Counted from the first letter of the stretch, positions 46,721-59,014 are shown. The stretch is 64,000 nucleotides of DNA from Porodaedalea pini (GCA_002794775.1 NBAY01000005.1:372001-436000), one strand, 5' to 3'. The notes: generated by a model from the letters alone, not told the origin. Made by a program: numbers and translations.

Positions 46721-47747
46721 TCTGTGATCTGAGCTTTCTGTGATCAGTACGCTGGCTTCTTCCTCTTGTCCTCATTTATCTGTTTACTTTACTCATTTGC
46801 AGTACTGCAGTGGACATCTTCGTCAGCAAGGGACGCTACCTTGCTAGAGCATATGAACCATGGACTAGCTCGCAACAAATTCTAAACAAAGGTATTCCTA
46901 ACGCAAAGCTTAGCCCTGCTGAATTACAACAAATCACTGATCCACCTTGAACAAAAGAAGACGTACTCATGCCTTCCCTATCACATCATTGCTTATTTAT
47001 ATTACATACTTTCTAGATATCTAGCTTTGTTGCGTGCAGACAGGGCCATGGTAACAAACAAAAAAGGAGTTACCCGTGAACTTGACGGCAATCATAGCCG
47101 AGTCTTTGCCTTCAAAAACGGTTTGTAGGCCTATAAACACATCTTTACGGTGCCTTCTTCTGCTAACTCAGGTCCCGCTGTCAAAGGCTCAAGGTGTATG
47201 AAAATAGGTAATGCAGAGATCCATGGTATGACCGAAGTCACTCCAGGATCACTTGCATACGTTACTGTCCAGGTATTTTATTTGTTTCACGGTTTGCGCA
47301 TATATAATACTGAAAAATGTATTACTACCAGGTCTACTTTGCTCTTAGCGCAAGGCTCCATTTCTCTACATCGAGTGCTCCAGAAATACCCGAGATGTTT
47401 AATGGTATTATTCAATTGTTCAGGTCTGACGTCCCACATGTCAAGAGGTACACTGCTGAGCTATTGATTTGGTGGAATTGGTACGTTCATCTGTGTCTAT
47501 GTGATATTATGGTCCCTTACTAACCCTTACTCAGAATCATCTTTCCGAATACCCAAGCGGCAACCGATCCTCATGACCTAGGTGCCATAGCTGATATTGA
47601 AGACTTCTATCGAGACTGGACCGAGGGTGAGGAGGACAATGAAGAGGAAGAGGACAATGTATGAATTTTGATTGAAATTTCCGCTCACATTCAATCCGAT
47701 ACCATCCATCTTGAACAGCTATTTCTATTTTCCCTATTGTCGGTCGC

Positions 47748-47981
47748 ATCAAGCAAATACTGGGATCTGAGCTTTCTGGGATCAGGACGGGATTTTTCGC
47801 TGTCTCGAGCCTTTTTTCCCCTCATCTTTTGACAAGTGCTCCCAGGCTCGATAGCAACCGCTGTCATAGTATAGCCAACCCTGCTGTCGTCGCCAGCCTA
47901 GTGCATGCGATAGGTGGGGTGGAGTATGCAGTACTGCAAACTATAGTTAGTGGTGCTGTTTTTTGATAGGGTGAAGGACGC
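47748..47981 (+). repeat. Repeat X, copy 2
   Basis: Second copy of X. It is cut off from its Y partner by the 2.4-kb insertion that follows. Confidence 0.88.
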
Positions 47982-50373
47982 TGTAGAGCCGTGCCGATTG
48001 TCCCATCACCGCCGATCACTCCAGAAGCATTCAAGAACTGGTTCCGACGCGTACCGATCAGTACCGGACTCAACCTGATCGGTCCGGTCTCGAATCAGAA
48101 CCTCACGATCGCGTCATCAGCACGTTCTGACACCTCTGAAAGCATACCGGAACGTACCGGAGATCTTATCTCAATGATTAGGGACGCGGTCACATGGAGC
48201 ATACAGCCAAGACGCGTACCGGTGTAGCGCTCGATTTGCGCTTAGGCGTCAGCCGTCCCAGCATACCACCCACTTTATTTATTATTATATACAGATACAA
48301 ACCCCATAAACACAGTCAAGCACTTCGTTTCATCACTGTCTATCTTACACTTCGCATTTCACACACTTGAATGGTCACACTCGGCCATTCGAGCGTCAAT
48401 ATACCTTCGAATCTTTCATATGATCCATTAGTAACCTCATACATATGTTCAAATACTTTCATACTCCCATTCGAACACTCATACCACGTCCTATTCACAC
48501 TCAAACGCTTCATTTCCTTTATATTCATTCCGTATCCCACTATATGCGTGCTCGAGCACTCTTTCCACTTCGTATCCACTCGTTCAAACACTTATAGCGC
48601 AGCCGGATTACGCGTTTGGGCTCAGGGAACGCATTGGGTTCCACCATGGGTCGCTCGAACAATTCCCGGGCCGTCGACGTTGAATGTATCACGCTCGAAC
48701 AACCGGATTCCGTCGTTCGCCGCATTCTCCATGGGGCTCGAGCGTTATTTATCATTGTCTATCACTTCCAGGGTGCGCATTCGTCGCCATCACGCCCGAG
48801 GAACATTCGAGGACGTTCGAATGGAGTTGTTGGATGCACACATGATAAGTTTCTCGGGTTTCATTGGTCTTTTTATTGATGTCGAACCATTATTCCCCTT
48901 CGAGTTCGTGATTCATCATGTTCTCGAGTCATTCCATCCATAACATACCACTATTCTGACTCGAATACGCACCGCACGCACTCCCCTACCTCCGTATGTA
49001 CGTTCGACGTCGGTACCGAGCTCATTTCGCCTAGAGTATAAATAGTGCACACCTTTTGTACTCATTCTGTAGAGGGAATACACCCCCAGTTCGCCACACA
49101 GTACACTTTTCGAGTCTCATAAGTCATTCCCGTCTTCAGTTCATCTCTGCTCTGCCTTAGCGAGCTTCGCCAACCGCTCGAATAGTGCATTCGGTTCATC
49201 ACATACGCTCGAAACCGATATTCCAGAGCTCCGAGCGCCCAACAAGCCCAACAGGGTATTATACCTGCATAATTCCGTCGCCCCACACGTTCGCTGCCTA
49301 CTAAGAAGTCACTCGATCGCTTCGGGGTATGCTCGAACGCCTTCGAGCACCTCTTCGAGCGCGTTCGAACGCTCGACGAACACCATCCAGGGGTTCGGAC
49401 CATCCGAAACAGGCTGACATGGCCCCGCACCTTCCTCAACTTCAGACGTCAATCATTATAGTTATAGGGTCTGCGTTGGGAGCTCGATTCTGACAGAATT
49501 GAGCGCTTTGACAAGGTTTCTGAACCAGAAGAGCCACTGTCTCGAGCGTTCGATCACTCCGTTTCTATTTGGTCGTCCCTCCTCGACTATCAAGTCACTG
49601 CAGTCTCCCTTGGGAAGAATATAGATTCACCCTCGAGTCGACCGTTCGGTCTACAAAAGAGTCTGCATCGCGATACCGGACTGCTGTCCGACAACGGGAG
49701 CCACGTACCGATTGGACGATCTGAGTTCCGGTGGAGCACCGGTGTGATCGGATGTGAAGCGGATGTTTTTCCTCATTATTATTTATGTTTTTCCTATGTT
49801 CTTCTGATTTCTATGCACTCTATGTGCACCTCTATGACCTATGACTTTTCCTTTTGACTTCTCTATGTTTCAACTGATATGCACAGTATGCCCGTATGGA
49901 AATTATTAACTGTAGATAGATCTTTGGACTTAGTATAAATATGCACCCCATGTCGTAGGTAGAGGGGAAGTCAGTTCTACCGCAGAGTCTCCCTCAGATA
50001 GGGTAACTTGAGTGTGATCTGTCTTAGTTCTCATAATCTTGTAGTTGTTCCGTCTTCATCTTAGCATCTCGTCTCTTGAAACTGTCTCTCATCTCATACT
50101 TCATAACTCGAACCTTGTCACTCGTCGTGATCACATCATACCGGTGTTGATTACCTGCGCGTACCGACTCCATACCGGTCAAACCACAGACCTGACAGGA
50201 GTTCCCGACCTTTGTTCTCGATATCGACACGTACCGGCGCGTACCGAAGCGTACCGACGCGTACCGGTACGTCAAGTGATCTCACCACAGTCTACCCCTA
50301 ACCTCCCAGAGCAACGCGATCATGTCCCCAAAAGGACTGTTGATCCCAGACACCCCTAAGTCAGGATCTACAA
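47982..50373. mobile_element. 2.4-kb LTR-like insertion, possibly nested
   Basis: The insertion starts TGTAGAGCC and ends GGATCTACA, so the termini TGTAGA/TCTACA are inverted. Flanking ACGC (47978-47981) and ATGC (50374-50377) may be a 4-bp duplication with one change. The empty site is seen at 46630-46645, where X and Y are contiguous. It is non-coding. TATA motifs (GTATAAATA) lie near 49036 and 49932, suggesting two promoter blocks, that is one LTR nested in another. TACCGG words cluster in the outer parts and TCGA words in the inner part. Confidence 0.55.
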
Positions 50374-50461
50374 TGCGCATTGAACATACATCATCATGTC
50401 AGGTGAGATATTACGATTGATTCAAAAAGAGGTGCATACTATTCTCTCTTCTGTCTTTCTA
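50374..50461 (+). repeat. Repeat Y, copy 2
   Basis: Second copy of Y, directly after the 2.4-kb insertion and about 300 bp upstream of the transposase gene. Confidence 0.85.
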
Positions 50462-50765
50462 CGTGCAGCTCGCTGACATCTCCATACTTTGCGGTAGCTT
50501 TATTGGTTGACGCTGGCCGACGGAGCCACGAGCGAAATCATGGACATTATATCTCGGTAGCGTGGCTGGCCAGGGACTTGCCAGTCGCATATGTCAAGGA
50601 ATCATCGTTTGGAACCCTCGGGCGCGCACATTGCAGATCTATCGGCTGCATAATAGGAATGGAATGATTAGGCAGTCGCACACCGTAGAGATAAATGCAC
50701 CCTTATCTGGTCCCAAAGCATTCTCCGTGTCCCTTTCCCTCGCTCGTTCTGCACCGTCCAAAAAA

Positions 50766-53700
50766 ATGTCGTACAGTTGTAGTGGTCCTGGGTGCCCGCG
50801 TACGTCCATGGGAATGAATGGCCTCAGTCGTCATGAAGCTGCTTGTCTTTACGTTCAGGCTGAAGCGAAGCGAGTATTGCTTGATGCAAAGGAGATACGA
50901 AAGAAAGCCAAGAAGGTGAAGCTCTCGCATGGAGTATGTGTTGTCTTGCTTCTCTTCACTTAAGTCTAGATTACTCAATTTTTTTAAAAATGTAGTCGGC
51001 CTCCTTCGCTGAGACTTATGATGATACGGGTGCGGTGCCCGACTTCGGCCCTGACCTCGATCCCGCTGAAAGTGCGCCCAGCCATCCTCTTGCTGTGCCT
51101 GACCCACCGACTCTATCAGCAGCCGGCCGTGTTGTATGCCGACGTGTACTTCCTGCCCGTTATCGGGACGCGTTACCTGATGTTCCTACCAGTGCAGCCG
51201 TGATTCAAGCAAACTCTAGCATGGAAGAAACAGCAGCCAATTCGGGAGACCCAGAGGCTGTGGATGATACTCCTTCCCACCTATTCCGATCTGAACACAA
51301 CAAGTTTGGATTGTGTAAGGTCTTCAGACATATCTCTTGTCCGGAAGCCCCCGCTGTAGGAAACGTGTATGATAGGGAGCCCTCGCCTGCGGATCGAGGC
51401 ATGCAAGGAAATCCATTTGCCCTGCATCTGAATTTATCCTCATTTCTTTTCAACCAATGGTTTTGGTCGGGGTCCCTTACTAAAACACTTGAGGATGCAG
51501 AACGGCTTCAAGCTCTAATAGGCTCGGATGACTTCATTGCGAAAGACGTTCTCGAAATGAATATATGGAAGGTCACCAAGCAGCTTCGAAACAGCTCTCT
51601 AGATGAGTTTTTTGACCCCCGTGATGGCTGGATGCAAAGTGGTCTGAAGATATGCGTGCCGCTTGGACACTTGCATCCTGAAGCACCGAGTTGCCTTGAT
51701 TTCAAAATTAACGAGTTCCTTCATCGACCGTTGGTCGCTGTCATTCGGTTCGTGTTCGAGAGCGAAGAGAAGAGCACAGGTTTTTGTTACGAGCCTTACG
51801 AGCTTAGGATTCAGTCACCGCACGGAGGCGAGGAGCAGACAGTCCATGGGGAATTATATTGGTCGAAGAAGTTTTGTGACGCACACGAGGAAGTGCAACG
51901 TCTCCCTCAGGACTCTGGCGACGATCTTCCAAGAGCCGTCGTTGCAATGCAGCTATGGTCGGATGGAATGTCGGCTGCAAAGTTTGGCAGTGCAAAACTC
52001 TGGCCCGCGTATCTCCAGTTTGGCAACCAGTCAAAGTACAAGCGAAGAAAGTCTGGAGCATGTCATCATATTGCTCATATACCTTCTGTAAGCGAGTTGT
52101 CTCTTGAAGATTGGACTTTTCATCTCATTATTTCGTTCGTAGCTTCCAGGTGATTTCAATGACTTCGTTCAACATCATGCACAGGGAAATCCGGCGTCGA
52201 ACGCACTTCAGACACATTGCCGGCAAGAAGTAATGCACAGTGTATGGAAAACTATGCTGGATGACAAATTTCTTCATGCGTGGAAACACGGCATGGTCGT
52301 CCGCTGCGGCGATGGGGTGACACAACGTTTGTATCCTCGCATCTTCACTTACTCTGCGGATTACCCTGAAAAGTACATATCGTTCGATTCATACGGATGA
52401 CAAACTAAGTATTCTTGCAGAGTTCTGCTTGCGACAATGAAGCACTTAGGAAAGTGCCCGTGCCCCCGTTGTCTCATGGAGAGTGGTGCAATATCATCTT
52501 TGGGTAAACACGCAGACTCTCGAACCCGAATCAAGCGTGCTCGAGTTGACGATACATGGCGCCGTCGTAAAGTAGAAGTCGCTCGGGACATCATCTATAA
52601 TAAACGTCGGCATGTTGCAAATGCAAGTGTCGGTCGGCTTTTAGACGCGCAATCGCTCACGCCTGTTGAAGTGAGTTCGCTCGGTTCAATATGGAGGTCT
52701 TACAGACTCTGACGCATCTCTAGAATGCTTTTTCTGCAAGGTTGGGTCCCCTCGGTTTCGATTACCATTCCATGCTCGTGGTTGATGTCATGCACGAGTG
52801 GGAGATCGGCGTATGGCGGCAGATTTTCACTCATCTCGTTCGCATTTTTGATACTTTCACATACGCTCGATTGAACAAGGTGCATGAGCTAGACAGAAGG
52901 TTAGTGCTTGTTGACAAAATGTTAAATGGAAGGCTCTTCTCATGACTCAGTAGGGTCCGATGTATACCTCCTTTTTCGGATGCGATACGAACATACAAAG
53001 GAAACATATCAGAGATGAAACAAATGACCACATACAGCTTCGAAGACCTTTTACAGGTGAGCAAGCAAAGACAGAAACAAAAACAGTAGCTTAACATCTC
53101 CCCACATAGTGTGCATTACCAGTGTTCGAGGGACTTCTACCAGAACCTCATGAGTCCATCGTTCGCGAACTCCTATATTGCGTGGCAACTGTCCATGCAC
53201 TCGCAAAGCTCCATATGCACACTGATGCTACAGTCGCAGCGTTGGACAGTGAAACGAAGCAATTCGGTACTGCGCTGCGAAGCTTCAATGACAAGACATG
53301 TTCTGCCTTCATGACCGACAAACTTCCATCGGAATCCCAGAAGCGACTGTGCAGATCGCGCCACAAGACGACGGGAGGTGATACTAGTACCGCAGACTTG
53401 ATACGTCCCACAGTGAAGAAGTCCTTCAATATAAATACATCCAAGATTCATGCCCTTGGGGACTATACACATCACATTCTCATGTTCGGGACGACCGACT
53501 CGTATAGCACTTCCATTGTCAGACACTTCTCTTCATTTTTGAGACCCAACATTTACTCACTTCACAACGTCAGGGTGAAACTGAGCACAAACAGTCAAGA
53601 CAAAATTACTTAAGAACGAACCGCATGAACTTTGTTCGACAAGTGACAGAAATTCAATGCATCCAGTCTAATCTTGCTCACATGGCGGAAAAGTTCAACA

Positions 53701-54872
53701 AGTCTGCGCCCAAAATTCCACTGGACGCGATCGACGACGGTTTAGATGACGATAACGTGCGCTACTGCATAGCAGTGAGGGGAATGATGGATACCATTAG
53801 ATCATGGTTGCGTTGGAACAATTACGATCCCGCATTGATTGTAAGATTGCTGTTTTTCAGAATAACATATGACTGACATTTGCTCAGGATTTTGAAGAAT
53901 TATTATTAAATCACATTTTTGCTCGGTTGAAGAACTTTGATTGTGATGATGATGAACTTCAGTTCTCGACTGTTGATCGAGAGGACATCATCATTAAAGA
54001 CGATAAGATGTACGAGCACAAACGTCTACGCATCAACTACACGACGTATGATATGCAGCGGGAACATGATTCTATTAATCCTACCTCCATTACTTCGGAT
54101 GTCATGCTTCTATCGAGGGACTCAGATGCTGTCTCAAAGTCTATATCGCCGTTCTGGTACACTCGAGTGATTGGGATATATCATGTTGATGCGTGGCTCA
54201 GGAGCAATGGAGACACGGCACCGAGTCGTTTGGATTTCCTGTGGGTTCGTTGGTTCGGCCGAGCCGTGGAAGATAGGTTTGGTGATGATGCCTGTCAATT
54301 GGAACACGTAAGATTCATTACAAGGGAAGACAAGTCCCCGCCGTTCGGTTTTGTAGATCCAGCTGCCGTCGTTCGCGCTGCCCATTTAATTCCCGCATTC
54401 CATTACGGACGCACAGATGTGCTCCTGTCTCCATCTTATCTAGCTCGAATCAAAGAACCAAATGATATTATAACAGACTGGGAATCATTCTACGTGAATA
54501 AGTAGGTCACAATTGCCTTATCTCCCATTGGACTGAAACTGATAGATGTACAGATTTGCCGACCGTGATTTATTCATGCATCACCGAGGCGGTGGAGTAG
54601 GCCACACCACAGCACACAATGCCGAGAACGCGAACCACGTACCAGCAGACTTGTATAGCAAGCTGGGCGTACACCGCTCTGATGAAGAAGATGACGAGAT
54701 GGACGTTGAACCTGCAGAAGAAGTTGAGACTTTGCTCGAGCGCATTCAAAGCAAAATGGGAGATGACGGACACGATAGTGAAGGCAGAGATGAGGAAACG
54801 GAAGACTCTGAGTCTGAAGGATCGGTACTGGACAATGAATCTGCCGATGAGGAGATGCCAGTCCAAAATTAA
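50766..54872 (+). CDS. Plavaka-type DDE transposase
   Basis: The gene starts at the ATG at 50766 with a C2H2-like finger (CSGPGCPRTSMGMNGLSRHE). The core then shows features I associate with Plavaka transposases of basidiomycetes: LWSDGMSAAKFGSAKLWPAY followed by GNQSKYKRR, then IPS/LP; a CPCPRC cysteine pair near 52450; GPLGFDYHSMLVVDVMHEWE with EIGVW; FEGLLPEPHESIVRELL; HALGDYTHHILMFGTTDSYS; and near the end MYRFADRDLFMHHRGGGVGH. The terminal exon is acidic. About nine short introns connect these exons and none needs a frameshift or stop to be bridged, so the gene could be functional. Catalytic Asp residues are likely in SDGM and VVDVMHE, but I cannot assign the full triad. Element termini were not found. 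Confidence 0.78.
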
Positions 54873-56284
54873 ATGGGCACTCTGTCTCCTTGAGTAGTCC
54901 GAGGTGCCGTCATGATTGGCAGACGAAGGAAGGTGTGGATTATACTCTTGATGAGAGCCATTGTGATGAGTTGGCATCTGTGACACCAGAAGAAGGCGAG
55001 CAGAGCAGCTGTCGTTTTGTGAGATTCGGGGAAGCAACGACATGGCAAGGCCTGTGCCAACGGGACTGGGTGCGTGAGCCTAAAACTGAACCTGCATGGG
55101 CTAGCTGCGTGCAGAGATCGCAGCCGGTGAGATGACGGATGCATAAGCCAATGATGGATGGCTGGAGCCGATGGAGTAGTACTCAGAACGAGAATCGTAA
55201 CTTGAATAGTCCGAGGTGCCGTTATGATTGGCAGATGAAGGAGGGTGTGGATTATACTCTTCGAGTGAGATGTTGCCTGAGCCGCTTCGCGATAGTCTGA
55301 GGGAATGTCTGACAGCTGTCAGACGGCTGATGCCTGTGCAAATTTACCAACGAGTTCGAATGAATACTTCGAGGAGGCTTGATTGTAGAAAGACTTCGAG
55401 CAGGCAGTCATCGTTTCATATGCTGAGGCAGACTCTGAGCTGACGGTGAAGAGTAGTTTCAGAATGTAGGAAGTTGAACGCATCTGGCTGCTTGATGATG
55501 AGCGATTGCAGCAGGTAAGGGTCGAAGCCTGCAAGAGATGAGTTGAGTTCGGACTTGAAGAGATCGGGGTGAGGTGCGAGGATGTCAGACGGGCTCGTGA
55601 AAGATGAAAAGTCAATTCGCTAGGCTCTGACGATAAGCTAACAATCGGAGTCGAAGGTTCCTTTGTTGTACAAGATCGTAAACTACTTTCTTTTCAAGTT
55701 CACGCCGCGCCCCCACCTTGCCAACTCGTCAACGTACTTCTCGAGTGACAATGACGAGAATCCTCTCATTATCTATAGTCGTGTTTCAGTCGAACGGTGG
55801 ACGATTTTGTGACAGTCGGACGCACCATTCGAAACTTGATTCTCATTTTCTTTCCTCCAGGATTTCCCTTTTTTTCGATTCGAGGCGGCGGTACCTGTGC
55901 AAGTATGTGGATGGTGAGAACTGTTGTACAGATGCAAGGGCAAGCTTGAATACTGACTATACAATTTTGATCGGCCGGCCGCTCGCGATCAGGCTTCGTG
56001 TCCGCCTTCTTCTGTACTTGTGTCGGTAAGGTGATCTTGCCCATGTGTAAATCGAGCGTAGCTAAGAAATGACAGATGTACGGGCCCTTGAATGACGGCG
56101 AGCTCGAGCTGAGGCGTGCCCGGAACCGTATGCTTGATTCAGTGAGCATGCTATGCACGCTTCTTAACTTAAGAAGCTCAAAACTAACTTTTTAGCATTT
56201 CAACGAGTTCTCGGTATGCTGACAACTCCGTAATATTCTCCAGATACCAGCTGAATCATTTCTGTGTCTTACGACACGTGCTGT
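54873..56284. other. Region after the transposase gene
   Basis: No secure gene. A 69-bp segment around GTCCGAGGTGCCGTCATGAT occurs at 54891-54958 and again, slightly changed, at 55199-55268. A possible exon lies at 56074-56148 (MYGPLNDGELELRRARNRML) after an intron-like stretch, but I do not recognise it. Confidence 0.4.
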
Positions 56285-57145
56285 CAGTTCTTTGAAGGCA
56301 AACGCGATGTCGTTCTCTTTGCGATTGACTGTTCGGAGTCAATGCAAGCACTTCATGATGACCCAAACAAAGAAGGCGCACAGACCTCCCACCTACTTGC
56401 TGCACTCGAGGCTGATATGCAAATTCAGAAGTGGAAGGTTGTCAGGCCAAATGACGCTGCTGGGATTTTACTTTTCAATACCGTGAGAAGCTCTCAAACT
56501 CCCGCATATACCACACCGTACTGAGCATCTCAAAGTCTCGCAAGAAAGAAAATACAGCGCGTGAAGCTACAGAGTACAAAGAATAGGATGTTCGTATACG
56601 AGCCTGTAGGACAGATTGATGCCCCAAAGATTCAAAATCTTATCCAGCTCCTTTACGGTGCATTATACTTCAACTCACAGTTGTATGTTAAGCGATTGCT
56701 GATCCATTCCTCTCGAATGTATCTAGAGGCAAAGGATAACCATAAGTGGCTTCGTTATGAGTATCCACCATCAGAGAATCGTGTCCCCATGGGTGATGTC
56801 TTTACGAGCTGTAACTGGGCCTTATGAGATGGGTAAGTGTTGCCTATCTGTATAGGCTCATTTGCGTAAAACAACTTTTTTCTACCAGAGCTCCAAAATC
56901 TGGCATCAAGCATCTTTTCCTCATTACTGACGAAGACGACCCTCATCCCAGCACGAAGAACGCTCAACTTGTCACGTCTGCTCAAACGACACTTTTGGTA
57001 GCGCTTGAGTTAGCATTGCATTTGTTTGACGCCATGAACACTTTGCTTAGGACTTGACTCAAGCGGGTGTCTCCGTTGAACCGTTCTTCATCAGCATGGA
57101 GGAGAGGCCATTCGACCCTACCAAGTTCTATTTTGTGCGGCTTTC
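56285..57145 (+). pseudogene. Ku70 N-terminal fragment (vWA domain)
   Basis: Ku70 is half of the Ku heterodimer that binds DNA ends in non-homologous end joining. This fragment has FFEGKRDVVLFAIDCSESMQ, then VVRPNDAAGILLFNT, RMFVYEPVGQIDAPKIQNLI, PPSENRVPMGDVFTSCNWAL, APKSGIKHLFLITDEDDPHP and VEPFFISMEERPFDPTKFYF, all in the order of the Ku70 vWA-like domain. A one-base shift near 56583 breaks the frame (AAA GAA TAG where AAT AGG ATG is expected next). No normal ATG start is visible, and the beta-barrel, C-terminal arm and SAP domain are absent from the window. It is a truncated copy lying between the transposase gene and the DUF6698-like gene. Confidence 0.8.
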
Positions 57146-57282
57146 TTCCTTCTCTCTTCAAGTTCTGGCATTCTCACTGAAACACATGAGATCATAACGC
57201 GATATAGCCAAGAGGGGATATCTCGCCGTGGTTGTGTTTTCCAGTGAAAGTTGCACAGCCGCTGATCTCCCCCACCCAGCCT

Positions 57283-57288
57283 TATAAA
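57283..57288 (+). promoter_or_regulatory. TATA box of the DUF6698-like gene
   Basis: TATAAA 47 bp upstream of the ATG at 57335, within CCCAGCCTTATAAACTTATG. Confidence 0.5.
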
Positions 57289-57334
57289 CTTATGGTGTTA
57301 CTATGCTCCTTTCTGTATTTGAACACTCACCACG

Positions 57335-59014
57335 ATGTCTCCCCCTCATGGAATGCTCGCCCCTCAGTACCCGATGTCTCTCCCTCACAGAATGCTCACC
57401 CCTCAGTACCCGATGACACTGACCCCCCCTATGACGGATTCGCAGCCTAGCTCCTCAGACTCCTCTTCTGACTCAGACTCGACCAGTGCTTCACGACAGG
57501 TGCCAGAGGAAGAGTTTACGCAAAGTGGAAAGAGGAAGGCATACGCTGGCTTCTTCCTCTTGTCTTCGTTTATCTGTTTACTTTACTCATTTGCAGTACT
57601 GCAGCAGACATCTTCGTCAGCAAGGGATGCTACCTTGCTAGAGCATATGAATCATGGACTAGCCCGCAACAAATTCTTAACAAAGGTATTCCTAACGTAA
57701 AGCTTAGCCCTGCTGAATTACAACAAATCACTGATCCGTCATAAGTGATTGGTTTTATTCTACTTTATTCTTTCAATAATCAGTTCTTGTGTCAGTGTCC
57801 ACTGTGCTGTGGATGCTGTGAAGGCTTTATTCAATGTCAACACCTTGCTGTACAAGAAGGTCGTCAAGGCAGATACTCAGACATTCAAATATATAGTTAA
57901 TTGCGTGAGTCATTGCTTTTTTTTCCTCTGCATAGATAAACTCTCACAATGTTTACAGTTGCGTGAGGGTCAGCGTGCCGCTCGGTCTGCCGATACATCA
58001 GGAATCAGGAAAATTATCCTCCAGTGGATCGTTTTCCCATCCGTTGACAATGAGTCGACACGGCCAGATAATGATCGCAAAGACTTATGTGGATTCGAGA
58101 ATGAGACACTCACAAAGCTCCTGGCCCCCGCAGAGGTTCAGCTGCTCACTCCGGAGTAAGTACTTTGAGATAATCTTAAACAAAAGAAGATGTGCTCATG
58201 CCTTTCCTATCACATCATTGCTGATTTATATTACATACTTTCTAGATATCTAGCTTTGTTGCGTGCGGACAGGGCCACGGTAACAAACAAAAAAGGAGTT
58301 ACCCGTGAACTTGATGGCAACCATAGCCGAGTCTTTGCCTTCAAAAATGGTATTTATCATCCAAGGAACCCTCTGAAGGGCTTCTTGAAGGGTAATTTGA
58401 TCGTCAGGGCAAGTCTTCTTCCTTTTTCTTTCTTAATGTGTTTACATCTTTTTGTAGGCCTATAAACACATCTTTACGGCGCCTTCTTCTGCTAACTCAG
58501 GTCCCACTGTCAAAGGCTCAAGGTGTACGAAAATAGGTAATGCAGAGATCCATGGTATGACCGAAGTCACTCCAGGATCACTTGCATACATTACTGTCCA
58601 GGTATTTTATTTGTTTCACGGTTTGCGCATATATAATACTGAAAAATGTATTACTACCAGGTCTACTTTGCTCTTAGCGCAAGGCTCTATTTCTCTACAT
58701 CGAGTGCTCCAGAAATACCCGAGATGTTTAATGGTATTATTCAATTGTTCAGGTCTGACGTCCCACATGTCAAGAGGTACACTGCTGAGCTATTGATTTG
58801 GTGGAATCGGTATGTTCATCTGTGTCTATGTGATATTATGGTCCCTTACTAACCCTTACTCAGAATTATCTTTCTGAATACCCAAGCGGCAACCGATCCT
58901 CATGACCTAGGTGCCATAGCTGATATTGAAGACTTCTATCGAGACTGGACCGAGGATGAGGAGGGCAATGAAGAGGGTGAGGAGGACAACGAAGAGGAAG
59001 AGGACAATGTATGA
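57335..59014 (+). CDS. DUF6698-like protein, nearly complete copy
   Basis: The N-terminus holds two 13-residue repeats (MSPPHGMLAPQYP, MSLPHRMLTPQYP) and a serine/aspartate-rich stretch. Exons then encode DIFVSKGCYLARAYESWTSP, VKALFNVNTLLYKKVVKADT, LQWIVFPSVDNESTRPDNDR and GFENETLTKLLAP. The later part has NPLKGFLKGNLIVR, AYKHIFTAPSSANSG, GNAEIHGMTEVTPGSLAYIT and YTAELLIWWNR, and the tail is acidic. These match the conserved pattern of DUF6698, a highly expanded basidiomycete family of unknown function (R-G-F-x-N, L-x-S/K-x-L-V-K, F-T-S/A-P-S-S, V-T-P-x-x-I-A-Y, L-L-x-W-W-N). The intron donor near 57541 reads ATACGC where the scrambled copy has GTACGC, so splicing there may fail. Confidence 0.72.

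Larger units (their letters stand above)
45957..47664 (+). pseudogene. DUF6698-like gene, scrambled copy
   Basis: Pieces closely match the complete copy at 57335-59014 but in altered order. The exon encoding ILQWIIFPSVDNESTRPDND and ending LTPE (45957-46215) comes first. Next are a partial repeat of it (46233-46262), the X and Y repeats, the exon beginning at 46800 (DIFVSKGRYLARAYEPWTSS), and then the later exons (46955-47664). The stretch corresponding to 58350-58455 of the complete copy is deleted. The end keeps the acidic tail and TGA at 47662-47664. It cannot encode a normal product. Confidence 0.75.
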
